From positions 1 through 19,965 of the forward strand of contig JBEKYD010000131.1 of NCBI GenBank assembly GCA_049511335.1: a DNA stretch of 19,965 bases, in the 5' to 3' direction. This DNA comes from JBEKYD01 sp049511335. Its GTDB lineage: Bacteria; Acidobacteriota; Terriglobia; Bryobacterales; Bryobacteraceae. The translations under genes and the position numbers were made by a program. Shown one piece after another: positions 1 through 6,587 of the stretch. How positions within the stretch are numbered: the first letter of the stretch is position 1; each line of letters opens with the position of its first letter. The notes below the pieces were generated by a model, which ran no database searches, was not told the DNA's origin, and saw nothing but the letters and a program-made list of their open reading frames with translations.

Positions 1-690
1 ATCCGCGCGGTCCTTTTCTTCCGGGTGTGTATCGGGGTCGTCCACGTTGGAATGCGAGCCGACGGAGACGAACATGCGCTTGCCATCGAGCGAGAACGCC
101 ACGTCGCGCGTCCAGTGGCCGCCCCCACGCAGCCGGCCGCCGCTCGGAATATCGGGAACGATTACCTGGGCCGGCCCGCGCGCTTTCATATCGCCGTTCC
201 GGTAGGGAAAACGGACTACCGAACCGGTGTTGCCGATGTAAACGTATTGGGGCGAAGGTCCCAGCGGATAGAAAGCGATGCCAAATGGCAGGTCCAGGCC
301 GGAAGCGAAGGTTTCGATCTTTTGTGCTTTGCCATCCGGACCGATGCCGCGCAGCACGCGGATGCGGCCGGCCTCGCTTTCGGCCACGAAGAGATCTCCG
401 TTGGGAGCGCGGCGAACCAGACGCGGCCGGTCCAGCCCCAGGGCATATTCGGCAACGTGGAAACCCGGCGGAACTTGCGGCATCGCTCCGGCCGGCCGAT
501 GCACCAGTTTGGGGCCATTATCCACCGATTCGGAGGCATACGGTTTGGGCAGGTCGGCCACGGTGATTTTGTGAAACACACCGGGGTGTTCGATCTGGTA
601 ACCGCCGAAAACAGTGGGTGAGGACACGGAATCGGCCGCTAAGAGGGCGGCGGCCGCGCACAGGACGATCCAATAGGTTTTTGAGTGCAT
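1..690 (-). CDS. PQQ-dependent sugar dehydrogenase / L-sorbosone dehydrogenase-like beta-propeller (C-terminus outside window)
   Basis: The first 230 residues run off the left edge of the window. A hydrophobic leader (ATG at 690, then a run around WIVLCAAAALLAA) looks like a signal peptide, so the product is probably periplasmic or membrane-bound. The body carries the blade motifs of the glucose/sorbosone dehydrogenase propeller: PPGFHVAEYALGLDRPR, NGDLFVAESEAGRIRVLR, FASGLDLPFGIAFYP, YVYIGNTGSVVRFPY and RDVAFSLDGKRMFVSVGS. Such enzymes oxidise sugars or aldoses with PQQ; many acidobacterial members are uncharacterised, so the substrate is unknown. The start is chosen because the leader begins there; a GAAAG run about 6 nt upstream is only a weak ribosome site. 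It is divergent from the sugar isomerase at 803. The family is fairly sure, the exact enzyme is not. Confidence 0.8.
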   Translation of the reverse strand, partial: MHSKTYWIVLCAAAALLAADSVSSPTVFGGYQIEHPGVFHKITVADLPKPYASESVDNGPKLVHRPAGAMPQVPPGFHVAEYALGLDRPRLVRRAPNGDLFVAESEAGRIRVLRGIGPDGKAQKIETFASGLDLPFGIAFYPLGPSPQYVYIGNTGSVVRFPYRNGDMKARGPAQVIVPDIPSGGRLRGGGHWTRDVAFSLDGKRMFVSVGSHSNVDDPDTHPEEKDRAD

Positions 691-726
691 GCTGTCTTTC
701 GATCCTACTCAAAGAGATGCTCGTTC

Positions 727-744
727 CGAGAGTTAAGGCTCTCG
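727..744. promoter_or_regulatory. Inverted repeat CGAGAG-N6-CTCTCG in a divergent promoter region
   Basis: A perfect 6-bp stem with a TTAAGG loop lies in the 112-bp gap between the divergent genes starting at 690 (-) and 803 (+). It is followed on the + strand by A6, not T6, so it does not resemble an intrinsic terminator in either direction. An operator is the simplest reading, but no regulator can be named. Confidence 0.35.
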
Positions 745-751
745 AAAAAAT

Positions 752-773
752 GTGTTCGGCCTAGCACGAACAC
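752..773. promoter_or_regulatory. Inverted repeat GTGTTCG-N8-CGAACAC in the same divergent promoter region
   Basis: A perfect 7-bp inverted repeat with an 8-nt spacer (GCCTAGCA), 7 bases after the previous one. The spacing between half-site centres is about 15 bp, which is unusual for a classic HTH dimer but possible. It could control the sugar isomerase/epimerase pair, the sorbosone-dehydrogenase-like gene, or both. No clear -35/-10 pair was found in this gap. Confidence 0.4.
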
Positions 774-802
774 GGGCGAGCCCCATCGTACACTAGTTGT
801 TT

Positions 803-1651
803 ATGCCCTTCGTATTTCGCCAGTCCATGTGCAATGAGGCGTTTGCGGGGCGTTCTTTCGCCGATACCGCGAAAGCGATCCGGCGGGCGGGGTATACGGG
901 CATCGAGATTGCTCCTTTCACCCTCGCGGAGCGCCCGGCGGACATTGGCGCAGGTCTCCGCCACGAATACCGGACCATCATGGCCGGCGAGGAGCTGGCG
1001 TTCGCCGGTTTGCATTGGTTGATGGTGAGCCCGAAGGGACTGCACGTGACCACCCCGGATGCTTCACTTCGCGCGCGGAGCTGGGAACATATTCGGGAGC
1101 TCATCGATCTGGCGGCCGACTTGGGTCCGGACGCGGTGATGGTTTTCGGGTCTCCGCGGCAGCGCTCGGCCACCGGGGGATTGACGCGCGCCCAAGCCAC
1201 GCGCCACTACATCGACGGGCTTCGCTCGATGGCGCCCCATGCCGAAGCGCGCGGCGTTACGGTGCTGGTGGAGGCGCTGCCCGCCGCTCAATCAGATGTG
1301 GTGCAGACGCTGGCGGAAGCGGTTGCCATCGTGGATGAGATCGCAAGCCCGGCGGTTCGCACCATGTTCGACGTACATAATGCGATCGATGAGGCGGAGC
1401 CGCACGCGGCGTTGGTCGATCGCTACTTCCCGTACATCCGTCACGTGCACGTGAATGAGCTCGATGGCCGCCACTGCGGCGCCGGCGGCTACGATTACAA
1501 GCCGGTATTCGAGGTGCTGCGGCGCCGCGGCTACACCGGCTGGATTTCGCTCGAAGCGTTCGATTTTACCGCCGGCGCCGAGCGTATCGCCACGGAATCT
1601 CTGCGGCATCTCGAATCCGAAATCGCCCAACTGAACAGTTACGCGCTATGA
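803..1651 (+). CDS. Sugar phosphate isomerase/epimerase, AP-endonuclease-2-like TIM barrel
   Basis: A 282-residue protein of the xylose-isomerase-like TIM-barrel family, which holds a divalent metal and isomerises or epimerises ketoses and related sugars. Likely metal and catalytic residues are visible at the expected strand ends: E157 (VLVEALP), D190 with H192 (TMFDVHN), H216 (IRHVHVNE) and E251 (WISLEAF). The N-terminus has the usual first-strand pattern YTGIEIAPF. ATG at 803 is preferred; TTG at 797 adds only two residues, and neither has a clear Shine-Dalgarno. The stop overlaps the start of the following epimerase gene (ATGA at 1648-1651), so the two are probably translated together. Hydroxypyruvate isomerase, inosose dehydratase and ketose 3-epimerase members cannot be told apart from sequence alone. 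Confidence 0.85.
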   Translation: MPFVFRQSMCNEAFAGRSFADTAKAIRRAGYTGIEIAPFTLAERPADIGAGLRHEYRTIMAGEELAFAGLHWLMVSPKGLHVTTPDASLRARSWEHIRELIDLAADLGPDAVMVFGSPRQRSATGGLTRAQATRHYIDGLRSMAPHAEARGVTVLVEALPAAQSDVVQTLAEAVAIVDEIASPAVRTMFDVHNAIDEAEPHAALVDRYFPYIRHVHVNELDGRHCGAGGYDYKPVFEVLRRRGYTGWISLEAFDFTAGAERIATESLRHLESEIAQLNSYAL

Positions 1652-2583
1652 GCCACTACGTCGTTACTGGAGGAGCCGGGTTCATCGGTTCCGCCATTGT
1701 CCGCGCGCTTCTTGCCGAAGGCGCCCGTAAGATCGTCGTCGTCGATAACCTGCTGTCGGGCCGCGAATCGAACCTGGAAGAGGTGCGCGGCGCCATCGAT
1801 TTCCAAAAGTCGGACATCCGCAATTACGAAGAAATCGCACCGCTGCTGCGCGGCGCCAGAGTTGTGTTCCACGAAGCGGCCATCCCTTCGGTGCCGCGCT
1901 CGATCGACGACCCGGTGCCCTCGCACGATGTGAATATCAACGGAACGTTCAATGTGCTGCGGGCCTCGCGCGAAGGGCAGGTGGGGCGAGTGGTTTACGC
2001 GGCGTCGTCGTCGGCATATGGGGATACCGAAGTTTTGCCCAAGGAAGAGAGCATGACGCCGCGGCCGAAATCTCCGTACGCGCTGCAAAAGCTAGTGGGC
2101 GAGTATTACATGAACGTGTTTTCGACGGTATTCGGGCTCGAGACCGTGGCGCTGCGCTACTTCAATGTCTACGGCCCGCGGCAGGACCCGTCGAGCCCCT
2201 ATTCGGGCGTGCTCTCGCTGTTCATGAAGGCCATCCTGGCGCGGAGCTCGCCCACCATTTTCGGCGACGGCAACCAATCGCGCGATTTCACCTACGTGGA
2301 AGATGTGGCGCAGCTCAACCTGAAGGCGGCGTGCGCGCCCAACGTTTCGGGCAAAGTCTACAACGGCGGCAATGGCGGGCGCATCACCCTCAACCAGGCA
2401 TGGACGCTGCTGCAGAAATTGGAGGGGGTCGAAATCCCCGCCCGTTACGGGCCGCCGCGCGCGGGAGACGTGCGCGATTCCCAAGCCGATACTACCGCGG
2501 CCGTTCGCGATCTCGGCCATGCGCCGCGGTTCGGTTTTGAGGAAGGCATGCGAAGAACGCTGGAGTGGTATCGGGCGACGTAA
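1648..2583 (+). CDS. NAD-dependent UDP-sugar 4-epimerase-like extended SDR
   Basis: A 311-residue extended short-chain dehydrogenase/reductase of normal family length. It shows the nucleotide-binding TGGAGFIG at residues 7-14, acidic D33 after the second strand (NAD preference), the S-S-S-A-Y segment at 120-124, the catalytic Y144-x3-K148 (SPYALQK), and the sugar-binding RYFNVYGPRQDP at 170-181. The AAIPSVPRSIDDP stretch resembles WbpP/TviC-type UDP-N-acetylhexosamine 4-epimerases more than classic GalE. The expected role is to make a nucleotide sugar for polysaccharide or glycan synthesis in the cytoplasm. It is coupled by an ATGA overlap to the isomerase upstream. A REP-like element begins at the base after its stop codon. 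UDP-glucuronate and dTDP-glucose family members are alternatives. Confidence 0.88.
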   Translation: MSHYVVTGGAGFIGSAIVRALLAEGARKIVVVDNLLSGRESNLEEVRGAIDFQKSDIRNYEEIAPLLRGARVVFHEAAIPSVPRSIDDPVPSHDVNINGTFNVLRASREGQVGRVVYAASSSAYGDTEVLPKEESMTPRPKSPYALQKLVGEYYMNVFSTVFGLETVALRYFNVYGPRQDPSSPYSGVLSLFMKAILARSSPTIFGDGNQSRDFTYVEDVAQLNLKAACAPNVSGKVYNGGNGGRITLNQAWTLLQKLEGVEIPARYGPPRAGDVRDSQADTTAAVRDLGHAPRFGFEEGMRRTLEWYRAT

Positions 2584-2666
2584 GTGGGACAGACGATCGC
2601 CTTTTGTCGTCTGTCATTCTTCGCCGGCCGCGGTGACAGACGACCAAAAGCGATCGTCTGTCCCAC
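2584..2666. repeat. REP/BIME-like element, copy 1: two inverted GTGG-hairpins
   Basis: 83 bp starting right after the epimerase stop. Arms 2584-2616 and 2634-2666 are inverted copies of each other (31 of 33 positions match) around a 17-nt centre. Each arm also folds on itself: GTGG, then a 9-bp stem GACAGACGA / TCGTCTGTC with a 10-nt loop; the right arm is the same in inverted orientation, ending CCAC. It lies between converging genes. Copies 2 and 3 are at 12887 and 15598. Confidence 0.85.
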
Positions 2667-2707
2667 AGGTTTTGTCCTTTTTGCCGCGGGCCGCCAGCAG
2701 CCTCGCA

Positions 2708-3013
2708 CTAAATTCCGACGTTCTCTTTGCGAATCCACGGCGTCAAAACGGTGTAGATCGGGACCGCCGTGGGCCGCGTTTTCCGCCGCCGGAGCAGACG
2801 GCGGCCGGCCAGGTGCGCCATGGCCGTCTGCACGGACCGCTTGGAAATCCCAATCAGGTCCGCGAGTACGGCGTGGCTCATTGCCACCGATTCGCGGCCA
2901 ACCCCGTGGGTGTGCCGGTACAATTGCAAGTACACCAGAAATGCCGCGGCGGACCGGCTGTGTGCCACCAGGTCGCGCATCAGGGTGTCGATAACGTATG
3001 GGTCGGCTTTCAT
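2708..3013 (-). CDS. Small winged-helix DNA-binding protein
   Basis: A protein of about 101 residues (from ATG 3013) with a recognisable helix-turn-helix: SHAVLADLIGISKRSVQTAM, followed by AHLAGRRLLRRRK, which reads as a recognition helix and basic wing. The fold suggests a MarR/GntR/replication-initiator-like winged helix without an effector domain, so it is probably a small transcription regulator. The frame stays open upstream to ATG 3028 and GTG 3058, and none of the three starts has a clear Shine-Dalgarno. A TATGAT hexamer on the minus strand just upstream of 3013 could be a -10 box, which would make the shortest form nearly leaderless. It is divergent from the VOC gene at 3103. Its target is unknown. 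Confidence 0.65.
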   Translation of the reverse strand: MKADPYVIDTLMRDLVAHSRSAAAFLVYLQLYRHTHGVGRESVAMSHAVLADLIGISKRSVQTAMAHLAGRRLLRRRKTRPTAVPIYTVLTPWIRKENVGI

Positions 3014-3102
3014 CGCTGTAGTAATCATAGCTATAGCATTGGCTGCAGCGATTCGCACGACTGCCGTTGATTTTCCGGAGTTTGCCTGGCATTCTAGCCT
3101 GC

Positions 3103-3468
3103 ATGATCAAGCGAATCAAATTCCTGGGCATACCGGTGCGGGACCAGGACCGCGCCCTCAAGTTCTACACGGAAAAGCTCGGCTTCCGCATCCTCACCGA
3201 TCAACAGTTCTCCGAAACGCAGCGCTGGATTGAGCTCTCCATCCCGGGTGCGGACACCGGGATCGTACTCTTCACCCCCGAGGGCCACGCCGACCGGGTC
3301 GGGACTTTTGTCAACACGTCATGGGAGGTCGACAACATCGAAAAGACTTACAGCGAGTTACTCGGGAAGGGCGTGGAATTCGCGGGAAATCCTCAAAAGC
3401 AGCCCTGGGGAACATTCGTCATGATGAAGGACTCGGAAGGCAACCAAATCGTCCTCTCATCGCGCTGA
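3103..3468 (+). CDS. VOC (glyoxalase/bleomycin-resistance fold) family protein
   Basis: 121 residues, the size of a single-unit vicinal-oxygen-chelate protein with two beta-alpha-beta3 modules. The first module opens with FLGIPVRDQDRALKFYTEKLGF, the second with WEVDNIEKTYSELLGKGVEF, and it ends GTFVMMKDSEGNQIVLS, the usual DPDGN-type turn. The canonical first metal ligand (His in strand 1) is replaced by Phe/Leu, and the last Glu ligand is missing after GNQIVL, so metal-dependent glyoxalase activity is doubtful; ligand binding is more likely. The ATG at 3103 fits the family better than the in-frame TTG at 3067. Its last 12 bases overlap the 3' end of the convergent methyltransferase gene. Confidence 0.82.
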   Translation: MIKRIKFLGIPVRDQDRALKFYTEKLGFRILTDQQFSETQRWIELSIPGADTGIVLFTPEGHADRVGTFVNTSWEVDNIEKTYSELLGKGVEFAGNPQKQPWGTFVMMKDSEGNQIVLSSR

Positions 3469-4212
3469 AGCGCTTTTTCGTCCGCCGAATACGGCCAGCT
3501 CGAAGATTTTCAGGTAACAATCGACGTCGGTAAATCCGATCTCGCGCAGCCACTGGCATTGCAGCTCGACCGGCGCCAGGATGTTAGCGGCCTTGTCGGG
3601 ACGGTTGTAATAGTTTGTCTCCACCTCGGCGCGGGCTTCGTTGGGGTGGACGGCATGCAAGTGGTCGACGAATAACTCGTCGTGAATCGTGGCCAGCCAC
3701 CTGGTGGGCGAGCTCACATGTTCGATGTTGACGAACACCCCGCCAGGGGCCAGCAGCCGGTAGATTTCGCCGTAGACTTCGCGCTTGCGTTCATCCGGTT
3801 GATGGTGGATGGAAAAGCCGGAGATAACCGCGTCAAAGGGCGCAAACGGACGGGCGGAATCGACCCATGCCGGCAAAGCGTAGTCGGTATGGATGTAGTG
3901 GGCACGGCCGGCATGCCGCGCCAGGCGCCGTCGTGCAGCTTCGAGCATCGGCTCGGAGAAATCCGCCAGCACGCCATGAGCGGAACCGAAGCGGTCGAGC
4001 ACCGCGTTGGCCAAAACGCCGTCGCCGCAACCCAGGTCGAGAAACGAGAGACCACTCTCATTGCGGGCGGCGGCAATCACCCGCAGCAGCAGGTCGATCT
4101 GCTCCTGGGCAAGAGGAATCGCGGCCCGCACGCCTTCGAGGTAGGTGGCTACCAGGGCGGACGTTTGCCAGACTTTGTCGGAACGGTCTTGGGTGGCTTT
4201 TTCGTGGCTCAC
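3457..4212 (-). CDS. Class I SAM-dependent methyltransferase
   Basis: 251 residues from GTG 4212. Motif I FLDLGCGDG is at 58-66, the acidic end of strand 2 at VLADFSEPML (about 81-90), and the later strands include FDAVISGFSIHH and LLAPGGVFVNIEH, as in small-molecule methyltransferases. The acceptor is unknown. The frame is open to 4404, but that extension runs back into the radical SAM gene and has no family-like sequence. GTG 4212 is the only plausible start near a ribosome site: AGGAG lies about 19 nt upstream, which is further than usual. It follows the radical SAM gene on the same strand with a 74-nt gap holding an AT-rich inverted repeat, so they may be co-transcribed and act on the same product. 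Confidence 0.85.
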   Translation of the reverse strand: MSHEKATQDRSDKVWQTSALVATYLEGVRAAIPLAQEQIDLLLRVIAAARNESGLSFLDLGCGDGVLANAVLDRFGSAHGVLADFSEPMLEAARRRLARHAGRAHYIHTDYALPAWVDSARPFAPFDAVISGFSIHHQPDERKREVYGEIYRLLAPGGVFVNIEHVSSPTRWLATIHDELFVDHLHAVHPNEARAEVETNYYNRPDKAANILAPVELQCQWLREIGFTDVDCYLKIFELAVFGGRKSASAR

Positions 4213-4235
4213 ACCTGAATTATGAGCGGGGCTCC

Positions 4236-4252
4236 TAAATTTAGCAAATTTA
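4236..4252. promoter_or_regulatory. AT-rich inverted repeat TAAATTT-AGC-AAATTTA upstream of the methyltransferase
   Basis: A perfect 7-bp inverted repeat with a 3-nt spacer inside the 74-nt gap between the radical SAM and methyltransferase genes. This gap is much more AT-rich than its surroundings. The repeat touches the AGGAG that may serve the methyltransferase, so it could be an operator or a weak RNA hairpin controlling ribosome access. No convincing -35/-10 pair was found. Confidence 0.35.
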
Positions 4253-4286
4253 TAATTATTGGAGATCGTATTAACGCAAGTTATGG

Positions 4287-5597
4287 CTACGAAAAGCTTC
4301 CCGTCGCGCCCTGAAACCCTCGGGCAGCCTGTTTGCCGAGCCACTTGACCACGCGCGCGGCGTCGTAGCAGTAAGCCAGATTGTGGTTCAGGGTGGAGAA
4401 GCAATGCGGCTGGCAGCCTTTTTTCATCTCGTCGAGCTGCTTGGTTTCGAACTTATGATCGCCCGCGGTGCCCCAGTCGTAAGTGGCCGAGTACATCGGG
4501 AAACAGGGCGCCAACGTGCCATCCACGCGGACGATCACATTGTTATGGCCCGCCCGGCAGTTCCAGTCCTGCAGCTTGCCGCGCATGAACTGGCGCATTT
4601 CGTCCAGCCGCTGCACCGAGTTCACCATCTTGTAACCCGACTTATTCTTTTCGATCAGCCAATCGACCAACTCATCCACCGCCGGCCAATCTTCCTTCCG
4701 GATGTAGGTCACGTTGTCTTCCAGGTGCATGAAATGATCGGGCTCGATCATGGGAGTTTCATTGATGTGGTAATCGGTGGCGATACGGTGCTCGCGGGCG
4801 ATTTCGGTCAACTGGCGAATATCGTCCATATTATTGCGGCAGATATTCATGTTGAAGAACACCGTGTAGCCGTAGCGATACTGCCGCCGCACCAGGTGGT
4901 CGAAGTACTTGCGGATGGGACTCAGCGCCTTCGGCAGACCCGGTTTCTCGTCCACCACGTCCACGGCGAAATTGAACGTGGCCACCCCGGCGTCTCCCAG
5001 CCGGTCGATGACGTCCGGCCGCAGCAGCCGCCCATTGGTGGGCACGTAGATCCAAAAGCCTTTCTTGGCGGCGTAGTAGACCACCTTATGGACGAACTGC
5101 GGCCGCAGCAGCGGCTCGCCTCCCATCAGCGCGAGCACGCGGCAGCCGTTATCGTGAAGCCAGTCGATGGAGCGCCGCGCCACTTCTTCGGTCATGCCTT
5201 TGACGCTGTTGTCGAAGGCCCAACAGTAGTGACAATCCAGATTGCACTTCCATTCGGTAAACAGATACGCGATGATCGGATGAAAATTGCCGGGGTAGAC
5301 ACGCGAACGCATATAGGGGAACAGCCATCCGCGCATGGCGCGATAGACGAAATACGGCGTCCAGGAACGCTTATCGGGAAAGACCTCGGGATCGGGAATA
5401 CTCTGGAGCTCCGGACGGTCCGGATAGACCGGCTCGGGCAACGTAATCGGATCGCTCGGGGACGGCAGCAAGCTTTTCGGTCCGTTGCCGTTCTTTCCGC
5501 TCTTGGCGTCTTTATTAACAAGCAACTGGTGCAATTGGACATCGACGCGAAAGGCGGGGTGGCCGCCGCTGGGTTTGGTATCGGATTGAAGTTCCAT
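4287..5597 (-). CDS. Radical SAM protein with SPASM/twitch-like C-terminal cysteines
   Basis: 436 residues. The radical SAM cluster motif is C118-x3-C122-x2-C125 (KCNLDCHYCW), followed by MGGEPLLRP at 158-166 for SAM binding and YVPTNGR at 184-190. A second cysteine set, C347, C365, C395 and C399 (plus C410), with VRVDGTLAPCF between them, resembles the SPASM/twitch domain that holds an auxiliary iron-sulfur cluster in peptide- or protein-modifying enzymes. There is an unusual N-terminal extension of about 105 residues, proline-rich and probably flexible at first. The start is well supported: AGAGGAG sits 5-6 nt before ATG 5597. A methyltransferase follows 74 nt downstream. No specific reaction can be assigned; it is not HpnH, PqqE or MoaA by obvious motif. 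Confidence 0.85.
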   Translation of the reverse strand: MELQSDTKPSGGHPAFRVDVQLHQLLVNKDAKSGKNGNGPKSLLPSPSDPITLPEPVYPDRPELQSIPDPEVFPDKRSWTPYFVYRAMRGWLFPYMRSRVYPGNFHPIIAYLFTEWKCNLDCHYCWAFDNSVKGMTEEVARRSIDWLHDNGCRVLALMGGEPLLRPQFVHKVVYYAAKKGFWIYVPTNGRLLRPDVIDRLGDAGVATFNFAVDVVDEKPGLPKALSPIRKYFDHLVRRQYRYGYTVFFNMNICRNNMDDIRQLTEIAREHRIATDYHINETPMIEPDHFMHLEDNVTYIRKEDWPAVDELVDWLIEKNKSGYKMVNSVQRLDEMRQFMRGKLQDWNCRAGHNNVIVRVDGTLAPCFPMYSATYDWGTAGDHKFETKQLDEMKKGCQPHCFSTLNHNLAYCYDAARVVKWLGKQAARGFQGATGSFS

Positions 5598-5622
5598 CCA
5601 CGCTCCTCTCTAGCATTTTTCT

Positions 5623-5745
5623 ATGATCCAAGAATTCTACAAAAAAGGGATGACGCCTTGCGGAAAAAGTTGTTCTCTCTTAGAGTACGACAAGCGGAGG
5701 GATTGGAGGGAAACATCGGGGTACGGTTTGGTACAACGAATGTAA
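5623..5745 (+). CDS. Possible 40-residue peptide ORF (doubtful)
   Basis: An ORF of 40 codons opens 25 bases beyond the divergent radical SAM start and ends in TAATG, its stop sharing one base with the ATG of the next gene. The product would be hydrophilic with two cysteines (TPCGKSC) and an Arg/Lys-rich middle. No Shine-Dalgarno precedes it, and third-codon positions are much less GC-rich than in neighbouring genes, both against real coding. In favour are the stop-start overlap and the lack of a ribosome site for the gene behind it, which could be explained by coupled translation. It could also simply be the 5' leader of that gene. Confidence 0.25.
   Translation: MIQEFYKKGMTPCGKSCSLLEYDKRRDWRETSGYGLVQRM
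5658..5686 (+). promoter_or_regulatory. Candidate sigma-70-type promoter for the Gfo/Idh-like gene
   Basis: TTGCGG at 5658-5663 and TAGAGT at 5681-5686 are separated by exactly 17 bases and lie in the AT-richer gap upstream of 5745. If used, transcription would start near 5693, inside the doubtful 40-codon ORF, which would argue against that ORF. Both hexamers deviate from consensus. Confidence 0.3.
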
Positions 5746-6197
5746 TGAAGCCGGAACTGTACGGCCGGCGGCGCTTCGTGCAGGTTTTAGCCGGAGCGAC
5801 GGCCGTGGGAATCGAGCCCGGAAACTTCGCTCCGCCGAACCGCGCCTGGGACGAAGCGCGCGCGATCGTGCGCAGCGGGCGGCTCGGCAGGATTGTATTC
5901 TCTCTCGCCTCTTTTCACGGCAGCTCTCGCGGCAGCTTGTTCGCTATTGCCGGCCGCGTTCAGTTTGTGGTTGGCGAAGCTGCGCCCGTGGCGGTCAGTT
6001 GCCAGGGGAGCTCTTTGGGCGAAGCGGGAAGTTTTATTGCGACCTTCCGCTATCCGGCTTTCGTTGCCAGTTTCGAGCGTGTCCACCGGGCCGCGGAACG
6101 CACCGTGATTCACGGCTCGCTGGCGACTCTCGCGATCGATGCCAGTGGCTGCTCTGTCTGGGCGGTAGAATCTGGTAGAAAGTTGGAGGCCGTATGA
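5745..6197 (+). CDS. Truncated Gfo/Idh/MocA-family protein: Tat-like leader joined to C-terminal domain, Rossmann domain absent
   Basis: 150 residues. A Tat-like leader (RRRFVQVLAGATAVG, residues 8-22) runs after a short linker into sequence typical of the second half of Gfo/Idh/MocA oxidoreductases: ARAIVRSGRLGRIVFSLASF at 38-57, GSFIATFRYPAFVASFERV at 95-113, and RTVIHGSLATLAID at 119-132. The N-terminal NAD(P)-binding domain, normally about 120 residues with GxGxxG and the EKP motif, is missing, so it should not be a dehydrogenase. It may be an internally deleted remnant or a small exported sugar-binding protein. The frame is intact. The ATG has no Shine-Dalgarno, while its stop overlaps the next start (ATGA at 6194-6197). 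A long antisense frame continues upstream through the radical SAM gene but is not coding. Confidence 0.65.
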   Translation: MKPELYGRRRFVQVLAGATAVGIEPGNFAPPNRAWDEARAIVRSGRLGRIVFSLASFHGSSRGSLFAIAGRVQFVVGEAAPVAVSCQGSSLGEAGSFIATFRYPAFVASFERVHRAAERTVIHGSLATLAIDASGCSVWAVESGRKLEAV

Positions 6198-6586
6198 ACG
6201 TTGCGTGGGTCCGGCGCGTGTGCATGGCGTTGCCGCACGCCACGGAAGAAGTCCTGTGGGGCGCCGACCTAGTCTTCAAGATCGGCGGCAAAATGTTTGC
6301 GGCGGCGCCGCTGGAGCCGGCTCCGGCGGTGCTGTCGTTCAAGTGCACTCCCGAGGAGTTCGCCGAATTGACGGAGCGGCCGGGCATCATTCCAGCGCCT
6401 TATTCGGCGCGCTACCACTGGGTGGCGCTCGAAGGCGAAGACGCGCTGTCGCGGGCCGAAATCGAGCGCCTTTTGCGGCAGTCCTACGACCTGGTGGTGG
6501 CCAGGCTGCCGAAGAAGCGGCAAGAGGAACTACAGGCTACGAAGCGTAAATCCAGCCTGAAGCCGCAAAAAACCTCAAGAAAATAG
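6194..6586 (+). CDS. MmcQ/YjbR family protein
   Basis: 130 residues with the family pattern: MALPHATEEVLWGADLVFKI near the N-terminus, GGKMFAAAPLEP, LSFKCTPEEFAELTERPG, the aromatic motif YHWVALEGEDAL, and RQSYDLVVARLPKK near the end. YjbR-type proteins have a CyaY-like fold and have been proposed to bind DNA, but their role is unclear. A GGAGG lies 5 nt before the ATG, and the start overlaps the stop of the Gfo/Idh-like gene. The last 20 residues are rich in Lys, Arg, Ser and Thr, an extension beyond the core domain that may contact nucleic acid. Its stop lies 110 bases from the stop of the convergent kinase gene. Confidence 0.85.
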   Translation: MNVAWVRRVCMALPHATEEVLWGADLVFKIGGKMFAAAPLEPAPAVLSFKCTPEEFAELTERPGIIPAPYSARYHWVALEGEDALSRAEIERLLRQSYDLVVARLPKKRQEELQATKRKSSLKPQKTSRK

Positions 6587-6587
6587 C

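Noticed and set aside
727..750. Hairpin with A6 as an intrinsic terminator
   Set aside because: On + the hairpin is followed by A, not T; on - the T-run comes before the hairpin. It also lies upstream of both genes, not after them.
2584..2666. REP-like copy 1 as a simple rho-independent terminator of the epimerase gene
   Set aside because: No T-run follows, and the same structure recurs twice elsewhere with inner-hairpin covariation, which a terminator does not explain.
4383..5744. Long + strand open frame antisense to the radical SAM gene
   Set aside because: It mirrors the codon bias of the true gene and has no family-like sequence; only its last 150 codons, from 5745, are a real gene.
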